A DNA stretch of 64,000 bases from Azadirachta indica (lineage: Eukaryota > Streptophyta > Magnoliopsida > Sapindales > Meliaceae), in the NCBI GenBank assembly GCA_022749755.1, contig CM040443.1, positions 12,373,744 to 12,437,743 on the forward strand, given 5' to 3'. Every line of letters starts with the position of its first letter. Within the stretch, counting starts at the first letter, position 1. Below, piece after piece: positions 54,001 to 64,000 of the stretch. The position numbers and the translations under genes were made by a program. The notes beneath the pieces are model-generated. The model was given only the letters and a program-made list of their open reading frames with translations. It did no database searches and was not told where the DNA came from.

Positions 54001-56814
54001 TCAAACTTGATCTGTATTTGATTCCATGCTGATTTCTTTCTGCAAGTCATACTGAACCACAAGACCAAGGTTGTCAACTAATTTGTGATGCCTGAGACAT
54101 CCAGCACACTGTTAAGAAGCAAATTTTATTTGTCAGATGAAAACAAAAACCTTTTATATCATCAAGAGAACTATAAAAAGCTTTTCAGCAGAAGCACTGA
54201 GTGTTCCCTCCCAAAGTTGATGAAAATTATGATTTTGAACTCAAAGAATTCAGCAAACACTATGACAAGCAGCCTAATTAATCCCGGAGGTCCAAGGCAT
54301 GGTTACACAGAAAAGACCGTGATTTCATGTTGAATTTAAATCTAATACTAAACAAACATTCCGATGATGTGACCTCGATTGAACAAAGAGCTGCTCCAAA
54401 TTTAAACACAAGAGCTAAGTGGCCGTTTTCATATAATTTTTTGAGCATTGTTTTTCATTTTTCAAATACCAAAACAAAAAAGTATGTTTTCATTAATTTT
54501 GAGAAACATTTTTTTTCACAATTTACATCTTTTTAATTGTTTGCTCATTTTCAAATATTCTGCCAAACACATTTATGCTATCATTATTTTTAGAATATCA
54601 TTTTCAGGAAATGCCACTAGATGTTCTCAGACCTTGAAACACCAAATCCATTTTCCCATTTCAGTTTTACAAATTCATTTTCCAAAAATGAATTTGAAAA
54701 ATGTTACCATATGCACATTGAGTTGTAAGATATCCAATAAAACAACAAAAATTATAATATAAGAAACCACCTTCTTTATAAAAGCATGTATTACAGTCTT
54801 GCTATTCTGAACTAACCATTGGAAGTGGTAGTTGAGTAGATGGATCCAAAGGAAGGGCATAAGTAACACATTCTTTCAAGAAAACAAAAATTATAACATG
54901 AATAAAGAACTGATGTTGGTTGGCAGTATGATGGGGGCAGCAAAGAGAAATATGTTAAGACAAAATTATGTGGAGAGATATAGATTCATATTCCCAGAAT
55001 AGAATATAAGTCAAACAAGTGAAAGATATTATTAATATATAGCAGCTGTTGATTGGAAAGGATGATAGACACTTTTGAAAAACAATTTAAAAGCATAGTT
55101 GAACTTATTTTCATTATTGTGAAATATATCACAATAGAAACCATCTGTTAACAAAAAGGATAAATACCTGCACGTAAACAAGCCCCCGTTCATATGCTAA
55201 GCGATTTATGAGTCTCTGTGTCCTTGCTCCACATTCATCACAAGTAAATTGTACGAGCAAACTCCTCCTTGGCAGTTTTATGTCAATAGTTGCTTCCTGC
55301 ATATAGGACATGCAGGAATAAAAAATGAGTTAAAGAAAAGATGAAAATATTTAATCAGTAATAAGCCTATAAAAAGGCTTAAATCAGGCTTTATACGGAT
55401 TATGCATTTCAGTGGAATTTAATTGTCAAAATGCTCAAACAGTATAATTAACATTTTGATTTTTACTAAATGATATGGCAATCCACGTGCTGTCTGCCAG
55501 ATCTACTTGTTAATTATAATGTGCTATTTACTAGATGAGCAACCAACCAGGGAAAGGAGCATGCCACTGTTATTTAATAATTTTCATCTATCTTTTGTAA
55601 ACGTTTGCTCAGTTATTTTTACTTTCTTATGTCTATTCCTCCCTCCAACACTTTTTTTTCTTATGTCTATTCATTTCTATTTAATTCCTTTGATTTCTTA
55701 ATTTTCATAATCCTAATTTTCAAGCTATATCATGTTTGTCATCTTGAGCTGTTATGCAGCCACCCCTTTTTCTCACTGTTTTCACTCCACTAAAGAAACA
55801 AAGTTAAAGGGATGGAAGGACAACAAAATTATTGGATACCTAATTAACTTGACCTTGGATAAAATAGCTCATGTTCTGGATACCAAAATTTGTATTATTG
55901 AACTAACCTATGTGCATGAAATCAATGTACCACTCATGTGACAACTCACAGCTTACTCCATGTGGTAGAGTAATGGCTTACCCATCAGCTACTCTCTATG
56001 TTTTCTCTTTCTTTCATCTTATTTTCAGAACATTTGACACATTCCACAGGTAAAATATAAATAATGATTCATGCGTGATTCCATAATATTAACCAATCAG
56101 ATATTTTTAATATTAAAACAAATTCCAAATTGCAAATATCCTCGTTTTCTCGTTCTAAAATTTACCTAGACTAGAAGACAACCAAACATAATCTTAAGGT
56201 CCATGGAATGGTCAGTTAATCTTCTCAACTCAAGCGAAATCATATTATCCGCAAGCAACCCTTGAAGCCCATCAACTAAGTCATGTTATACAGAAGAAAA
56301 GCTGAAGCTTGACATATCACACTTCCAACACACAACAAAAATCATAAGAATGTCAACTTGAAAGATTAAGTTTCTCATTAATTAGTCTAAATTAACAAAA
56401 CCATAATCAAATACCTTAGTTGAATCACTCACTTCCGCTTCTGAATTTGACTCAGAAACCGCTAACACCCTATACACCCGCTTTGTTGCCGCTGCTTTCA
56501 CACAAGAAACTCTCAACCTGCAAAGACAATAAAAGTTCAGACTCCATGTTGTTATGGCATTGAAAATTGAAGCATTGAGGCTCACAAAGGAAAATTGAAG
56601 GAAACCCATAAGAGAAAAAATCCTGTATGGGTTTCAGGCTTTAGGTAGTTACATACCTGGGGCGAGAAAGAGTATGGTTTGTTGTGTTGGAGAAAGAAAT
56701 GGGTTTGAAGGAGTTCGAGCAGAGAAGATAATTAATAGGTTTGTGAGGTTTACGTGTAAGAACTGAGGCCGAACAAACGGAAGAAGGGAAACTCTGGGCA
56801 GTTGCTGCAGCCAT
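54001..56814 (-). CDS. DNL/Zim17-type zinc-finger protein, organelle-targeted
   Basis: Four exons on the minus strand, 56814-56657, 56517-56415, 55296-55168 and 54108-54001, encode 165 residues. Residues 1-55 are Ser/Ala/Arg/Lys-rich and look like a plastid transit peptide. The zinc finger has C106-D-E-C109 and C131-A-G-C134 with the family signature FTCDECGARTQ and GCLRHHKLVDNLG. Zim17/HEP proteins keep organellar Hsp70 soluble and active; action on plastid Hsp70 is inferred. The last exon is separated by a 1059-base intron and starts exactly at the second Cys pair, so it is easily missed. It ends 238 bases from the convergent AGP gene. The Arabidopsis syntenic gene is, by memory, At1g68730. 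Confidence 0.92.
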
Positions 56815-58421
56815 GGCCAATTTTGTGGTGGTTCTCCGCTAAATTTGGTTAGAGTCTGCGTCAGCTAATATCTATAATGCTTATTACGTGGTATTCGTAT
56901 TACTCTTATAACATTACAGTGATACCGACCACCCAAGTCTGTCCTTGCTTTGAATAGCATTCGCCCTGACCACCCGAGCAAGACCTGCTTGGCATCATTC
57001 GTATAATATTTAATTGTGCGAGTATGTCAATTTTAAAGAGAATTAAAATATAATATTCTTATTATTTTTTTAAATATTACAGCTTCATAAATTTTCGATA
57101 TTTATATTATGTATTTAGTATTTAATGAGAATTTAGTAAGGGTGACAATTTTTGACATTATCCATCTACTCAATACAAAATTAGTGGGTTAGAGTATTAA
57201 TAAATAGGTGATAATTAGGTTAATTAATCCAAGTTAATGAAATTGGAATACATTCAGGTGGGATACAATTTGATACAAGGAGCACAATGAAAATGAAGAG
57301 TAAATCTACAATCACTTCCTTTTAACTTTAATCAACACACAGCAATCAGTAAAACACAACTAGAAGACTGTAGGATCGAGAAATCTTTTCATCTGGTACA
57401 CGTCTTTCACTCCATAAGAAGTCCAATTCATAGCAGAGCAGGGGACTGGTTTGCTCCTGCTTCTGGGCCTAACAAAACAGGGGATCTCTGTTTTGAATAG
57501 CATTCCTTCAGAGCTAACATTTGAGTTGATTATAATATCTTATTCATATTTTGTCCAAACATCTGAACAAATTCGTAGAGGCACTGGAATCTATTCTGAG
57601 ATATAGAGGGCATTTGGTATTTTAACTTGACAACGAGGATATAGAATAATTCCTCCAGAATTATGCCACCCCAAAGCTTTAAAGTCAATTTCCCCTCGTT
57701 TTTCTGGATCAAGATATCATTCCTGTGACTGAAACCATCTTTATCTGGCAAGAGGACAAAATTCCTGTGCATGTTTCTATATAGCTTTAGAAGTCATAAC
57801 CGCTTCAGTTATTTGGTTTAGCAAATTTTTAACTGCCTAGCATGTACCTTAGTTCTGCTTTAGTTTTGCAGAACTGGATTGCATAGTTATTTTTACTCCC
57901 TGAAAGTGCTTATCAGATAATCTGCCAGCATTGGCAACAAAGAGATTTTGTCTTGATGCCTAGAGATTTAAATGATTAGGATGCATGTCAGTTGTAAGTG
58001 GCCCGTTTGGACATGTTTATCAATCATCTTCAGTTATACAAAATGGGATTCATATTGCCTCAAGTTTATTAAGCCATCAAAAGACAGTCCATCCTGACTG
58101 TCAATTTCATACTTCCACCTGATGTGGATTGAAAGCAAACGTAAGAACCAAAAAGTATTCTTGACAAGGCGTTAACTAGATATTAACGCAAAGTAGTTGC
58201 ATGAATTTCTTTCTCTTTGTTGAAGAAAATTTGGTATGCAATTATGAAACATTTTTTCCCAATATCCAAGAAACAATAGGAACAAGTTGATGTGTGGTTA
58301 GTTGTTACATCAACTTGAACGAGGGCGATAAGGTTCTTCTTTGAGGGATTGGGTTGAAAAACATCCTTGGCCAGTTTCAAATAGAATTCTTGTAAGCATC
58401 TGTTGCCAATGGGGCATCAGA
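56815..58421. other. intergenic: Zim17 promoter and PHO1;H1 3' flank
   Basis: The left part is the promoter of the minus-strand zinc-finger gene and the right part should include the PHO1;H1 3' UTR. A short direct repeat of GACCACCC occurs at about 56927 and 56970. No supported gene or transposon was seen. Confidence 0.45.
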
Positions 58422-61400
58422 TCAGTCTTCCTCATCCACTTCAAATGGAAGTGGCACTGTTTTAACTGCTCTAAATTTGCCAGCATTATTTAGATGCTCA
58501 TTCTCCAATCTGGACCGTGAAAGCAATTGTTTATTAGACTATCGATATGAAAGGGACGTGGTGCGCACAAATTTGGGTGCATATAACTGTTGATAATAAC
58601 TAAAAGATTAATACCTGTAAAAGTTCCAAATTCCTCTTCTAATGACTTCAAGGGCTGCTAAAAATAAGCCAGTTACTCTGTAGTCAACGTGTTCGAAATT
58701 TGAATGGAGAACAGTTTGCAACCAAGCGAGCCTGAGGACGAGGTTCAATCCCTGCACGATGATCAAAATTTTGTTCAATCTCTGAAAAACGAAGTGCTGT
58801 ATTTCCAGACAGAAAAGGAAAATGTCATGTATATATTGTTTCAGACAATATCAAATTCTTTGTTCTCATCTTGTCTACTTAAAAGCAGACTGGGAATGTG
58901 ACTTTTATTAGCATATAATATGTTCGTTTTTATCCTTAAAACTTCTTATCTCGATAATCTGAAAAACCCAAGGTGATTTCTCAACGGAATCAATTGGTAG
59001 GTCCTTTTTATCCTGGTTAGATAATTTTCCTTTACCATGGAAGTGATTAAGAGGTGATGATGTAATATATACCATGGAGAAGTAGTAAATGAACTTTCGA
59101 CGAAGCATTAATTCATTCCTTAGCCATGGGTTCTTGGAATTCATTTGTAGCAAACCCCAGTCCTTTACAAAGTCCCAATATAATTGGTACACTGTTGCAG
59201 CACTTGACACCACCACCACTAAACAAAGCCATCCAACACTTTTTTCTTTCTCATAAGCTACTTTGGCTCCTGCTGCTAACATTGCTGATACATATTTCCC
59301 TAGATTAACTAGATGGGTTGTCTGCCCTTCGTCAAACCAGCGGCGAGCACACTGCAAAACACGCCAAGACATAATTATCTAAATTTGCTCAATGAGGAAA
59401 TATTAACAAGGGAGCCTCAGACTTTTAAGTACTATTATATACCTGCATGGCTCTCCAGTAATAGGGCAGGAAGGACACTGCATAAGCAAGATCCCTGTAA
59501 TGCTTAGCTCTCATGCAATAACCATAGTCCTGAGTTTTGTAGCTACCAGTTATGTAGTAACATGCCACATACTCCAGATTCCTCAGCATTGGTACCTATG
59601 CAATGAAGAAAATGTTGATCAGCGAAGACATCACCGATGAGCTATAAAAATTTCAATCATTTCACAACAAAGCGAAGTTAATTAGCTCATACACCCACCT
59701 GACTACAAAGTTGATCAGCCATAAAGAAGTCAAGCATCAGAACCTGAAGAGATAATTAACATTGATTAATGACTCAGAATCATGACTATCTTTTAGTTAA
59801 AAGTGGCTTGTTATCTGGCGGTAGTACTGTACCTTATAGAGAGGTGAAAGAATAATGTTCCTTATAACACAAAGCAAGCGGTAACGGCTTGATCGGTAGA
59901 AAATGTTGAAGGGGCACACAAGCAACAGTAAGAAGATCTGCACATACAGAAAATCCAGGATTTTAGCTGCGGGAAACAAATATTATTGAAAAGTATTTTG
60001 GTTAATGTAAGTTAATATACTATAGGGGAAAAATTACCAATAACAGAAAGCCTGGAATTGCTTGAACTTGAGAATACGAATAACCTTTTGTGAGTAGTGA
60101 CAAGTGAACAAACATGATCCCGACTACAGCTGTCATCGATGTGGTACATATCAAGAAAACATCTCTGTATTTAAGTTCCTTTGTAGGGGCCAGCTCAAAA
60201 ATGAAGCTATAATTTATGCGGGCCTTCTTCCACATAAAAATGTTGCAACCATAGAGAAAGAAATGCAGAAACAATAGGCTGAACATGCTGCAAAATATAA
60301 AAAGTATTGGTTTTATGAGCTTCCTTTAAGGAATTATAAAAATTCAAGAATAGTTTTTAAAGGTGATTTCAAGAAATTGAAAATTGAGGCTACTTGCCTG
60401 AGTACAGGGTACACAGTTTCCATGTAGACCGTATCTGGTCGTGGTCTGTACATTCCGGTGATGTGAGCCATAATAACATATCCAGCAAACAAAGCAATGA
60501 AGCATCCAGTGAAGAGCCCTGTTTGACTTAGAAGAACAAAGTTAATTTTTATTCAATATTGATTCATTGCGCAATTATATCTAGGTAATCTAGTGTAAAT
60601 ATGTCATAAATTTGTACAATTCAATTCAATCTACTTAAAAACTAGCATTTCTTTGAATAACGTTATCATATGCATGATGATCAAATGTGCAAACAGAAAA
60701 ACAATATACGAAATCCAATTATGTCACATAGCAATTCTTGAATGTGCAAACAGATAAATTTTATATGAAATCCAATAATGTCGCATAGCAATTCCTGGTG
60801 TTTCAAGTTTATGATACAAAAGGTGTGACCCTGGTAGGTTGATACTGTGTGAAAGTAACAGTTGTTGCCTTCAGGATTTAATGAATTGTTTAAGGTTCAA
60901 CATTCGTACGCTCTAATTATTTGTCTCAAACACTATAATGGTGTAGTATGGGACCCGTGCTTTATCATCCACCTAAAAAAAGTGAACTAGGTGTGCTTGC
61001 CTGCCCTTCATTTCAAAGGCTAGTGGGGGGTCCATGCATGCCTTTTTTTTTTTTGGGCTTTAAAACCAATATCGTTGCCCACAAAGTGAACAAGTTAAAA
61101 GCTCCCAATTCAAAAGGATTAAAGGTAAGTTCAATTCAAAATATTATCATGGTATTCTCCTTTTTGACAGAAATTTGCTGTAACTTACCAATGAAGAAGG
61201 TTACACCATGTGATTCTTTACGCTGATGGGGTTTGAGATATTTCATGGCCTTTCGTCGGTCATCTTCAGCGAAGTGTTTGATGAATAGCTCCTCAAGTTC
61301 ATCTGATAAATTCATTACCTGTTATTTGTGAAACTAGTAAGCAATTTTAACTGCTTTACAAAGTTGTACTCCAATATAGATATTAGACAAGAAAATCTAA

Positions 61401-63439
61401 ATTTGATTTACATGAAGATGAGGAATCCTTTGTGCAGACACAAACTAAAGGATCAATGGCCACTTAGTACTGTCGGCATATATTATTAGAGGATAGGATA
61501 TCTATTAGCTAGTGGCAAACATCTAAACAATCTTCCCATTAAAAGTTCTTCCTAGCATAGTGTAATATGCAACAACTTATGCATGATATGCACCAGATTT
61601 TTTACTTGAGTTATTCTAAGGCTCTTGTTATTTACCTTATCAGAGCTGTTGAAATAGGAACTCTCTACTACTTTTAGATAAATGGGAAGAACTTGTTTTT
61701 CAGTAACCTGAAAAAGCAACCAAAAGAAAATAACCCATATTTAGTTACATAAGCAAAATCAAAATGCAGTGGTTACAGAGACCACACAAGCTCTTAAATC
61801 ACTTACTTTGTCAAATTTCTTCAAAATCTTTATAAAAGCAAGCATGTTCAAGTTCCTGTAGCACATAAACAAGTAAGATTTCTCTCTGTTAAGTTAAACT
61901 GGATGATGTAATCACTTTGTTTGATTTTAAAAATGGTACCTGTAGGTCTTGAGATATCCCAACCCTTTGTAGAGCTCAATGAGAGCGCCTCTTATCATCT
62001 TCTCTGCATGACGCAACTTTGTTTTGTTGATGTGCAGCCTATTACTTCCTTCAGGAAATTTTTTCGAGGACTGATTAACTAAATCATCCCAAAGTAAGTA
62101 ACTGACAGCTGAGAAGGTGCGAGTTGGCGTTGTTAGAGGAATATTAATTCTTAAGTTTTTCCCCTGGCAATTGTACACACGACCTGAAAGTGTCCTAAGT
62201 TTGCTATCCTCTCTTTTCATTGTCATTGATTTTCCTATCTCATCTGATCTAGGAGATTCTACAAATGGCTCATCATTTTTCTCCAAGTCATCTGTGCAGT
62301 TCTCTTGCACTTGCTCTTGTTCTGTTCTGTCCTTAGTGGACTCCTCTGGAGCCAAGAAAAAGAAAGATTAGCCACACAAATTACAGATAATTAATTTGGC
62401 CAACTTATTTCATCAAATTGAAATGAAACTCCTCTTTATTAAATGTAAATTCAACATTTCAGCTTACAGTAAACAGTCTGAAATCCATCTATTGAAGACA
62501 AATTATGATGCCCACTTTGTACCATGAGAACCAAAAGAAATATCAGCACATGCATGTATGTGCTGATAGAAGACTACATATGCAGATTTATTTGAAAATA
62601 AGAAAATGTGGTACCTTATAATTTTATGCTTTATGTAACTAAATAAAATAAATTATGTGAAAATTTATTAAATTTCTATCAACAGGTCACAGTAAAAAAT
62701 AGATCTTGTTTCATCATTTTGATAGAGTTAAAAGACTTAAGGTTAATCACATACCGCATGAGATGGTGCATGAAATAGAAGGATCGTCATTGGAGTCCTG
62801 GGAAGAAGATCCTTTGTCCCGCGCTTGCTTGAGAGCAGTTTTGAGTTCAATGAGAATCTCCATCTGTTTCTTCAAAGACTCCCCTCTGTCCAAGAACTCT
62901 TTCTCCTTTGTCTTGTAGAATTGGTTCACCTTGTTAAGTTGCAAGTCCAAACATGCAAAAAATTCATTAGCAGCATCAGTATCAGCAAATTGTTCCAGCA
63001 GCTCTGTCTCATACAGATCTCCTTTGCTAGCTGAACTAGCAAGTTTCTTATGAACCTATTAACACCAAAAAGGAAAACAGACATGAATTTATGAATACCA
63101 AATAGAAACACAATCAAACGAAGCATAATGCATATACAAATTTGAACAGTGAGAGGTAGGAAGAAAGAGTACTTGAATGGCACCATGTTCTCTGCGTTGT
63201 TGGTGACCAAATAAAGAGAACTTCTTCCCAAGAGAGGATAAGAAGCTGTTGGCAAAAGATGTATGTTGCTTCTTGGCGGTGGGTGTAGTAGCATTAGTGC
63301 TATTATTGTTATCATTATTATTGTTACGATTAAGGAGATGAATTTTCTTCAGGTCTTTCTTGAGTTGCCAGTAATCAACAAAAGCCTCTTTCCATTCAGG
63401 AACAAGCTGACCCTCAAACTGCTTGGAAAACTTCACCAT
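58422..63439 (-). CDS. PHO1;H1-type phosphate exporter (SPX-EXS)
   Basis: Fourteen exons on the minus strand join in frame to 800 residues: 63439-63173, 63055-62755, 62345-61940, 61855-61807, 61707-61636, 61318-61189, 60518-60398, 60287-60038, 59937-59833, 59743-59699, 59595-59443, 59351-59073, 58751-58615, 58509-58422. Residues 1-345 form the SPX domain ([16 protein letters not shown] start; inositol-polyphosphate-binding Lys cluster in KILKKFDK, 334-341). Hydrophobic helices follow from about 395 ([16 protein letters not shown]), and the EXS domain covers ~575-790 ([20 protein letters not shown], [15 protein letters not shown]). The protein loads phosphate into xylem. Intron 7 has a GC donor (AG/GCAAGT, exon end 60398) instead of GT. 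Upstream of the ATG no exact PHR1 site (GNATATNC) was seen within the ~560 bases available. Syntenic with At1g68740 by memory. Confidence 0.95.
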
Positions 63440-64000
63440 CTCTTTCTCTCTTAAAATTTTCCTGAGAGAAAAAAAGGGAAAGAAAGGTAGCACTAGAGGA
63501 TGTTTGCTGCTTTGGCTGGTGACTTGCGAGTGTTCAATTGAAGGCCAGGAGCACATTTATTTATGGGGGTGGAGAAAGGAATATATGATTCATGTGCTGC
63601 TTGATAGCACATTCTAAAATATCCTTTGCACTTATACTATAACTAGATCCTATGCTTTCTCCACTTGTCTCCCAGGTTCGCCGGAGAATGACCAAACCGC
63701 TGCCGTATTTGATGACTTCTTGTCCAGCATGCTCTGATCATCTACATTTTTTTCGAAAGAACCTGGGAATTTAAAGTGGATGGCATTGGGGTCCATTTAA
63801 AAAATTGTTCAATGTCACACACATGAATATTAAAAAATAAAAAGTTAACAAAAAAAACTACTATATTTTAGTTTTTAATTTGAATTTACTAAGAAAACAT
63901 TGTTTTTTTTAGGGAGAGTGCCCGTTATTCTCTTATTTTTTTTAACAAATATTTTATTACTCCCTATATTTTCTCTAATATCTCCCATCATTCCTGATTT
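63440..64000 (-). promoter_or_regulatory. leader and proximal promoter of the PHO1;H1 gene
   Basis: Read on the minus strand, the ATG at 63439 is preceded by GAGAGAAAGAG and a purine-rich leader. The promoter runs to the window edge and beyond. No P1BS motif (GNATATNC) was found by eye in this stretch. The last ~200 bases are AT-rich. Confidence 0.4.

Overview
The window is nuclear DNA of a dicot plant: intron-rich genes with GT-AG splice sites, plastid-targeting N-termini, plant-specific families (PERK kinase, arabinogalactan protein, PHO1) and very AT-rich intergenic DNA. The species cannot be named from the sequence. A rosid that keeps a little-rearranged gene order (a Citrus-like genome, for example) would fit. 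All exon models below were assembled by hand from splice sites, reading frame and family knowledge, and each closes in frame.

Layout, left to right. (1) 1.0-2.2 kb: a broken F-box gene on the minus strand. (2) 2.2-7.0 kb: AT-rich DNA dominated by two long palindromic (foldback) elements, one of 1.8 kb with a perfect 9-bp target-site duplication. (3) 7.26-12.1 kb: an 8-exon plastid-type HD-domain phosphohydrolase (HDDC2/YfbR type). (4) 15.7-21.5 kb: an 8-exon PERK receptor-like kinase whose third intron holds a hAT-type MITE. (5) 22.9-23.4 kb: a small Cys-rich, probably membrane-bound plant protein of unknown function. (6) 24.6-25.9 kb: another palindromic element. (7) 26.8-27.3 kb: an intronless calmodulin-like protein. 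(8) 28.8-36.1 kb, minus strand: an 11-exon P4 flippase (ALA type, 1199 aa). (9) 36-46 kb: a gene-poor AT-rich desert ending in a further palindrome. (10) 46.1-51.4 kb: plastid tRNA adenosine deaminase TADA (1361 aa). (11) 52.8-53.8 kb: a lysine-rich arabinogalactan protein. (12) 54.0-56.8 kb, minus: a DNL/Zim17-type zinc-finger protein. (13) 58.4-63.4 kb, minus: a 14-exon PHO1;H1-type phosphate exporter.

These genes do not form a pathway. What links them is ancestry: from memory, the order ALA9 - TADA - AGP19 - Zim17 - PHO1;H1 is that of Arabidopsis At1g68710-At1g68740, with PERK9 (At1g68690) beside it, while HD and PERK10 sit together at At1g26160/At1g26150 in the duplicated sister block. 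The window therefore looks like the unfractionated ancestral block. I found no credible new multi-gene system. The least ordinary material is the set of long palindromic elements with subterminal repeats, one of which lies in the TADA upstream region.
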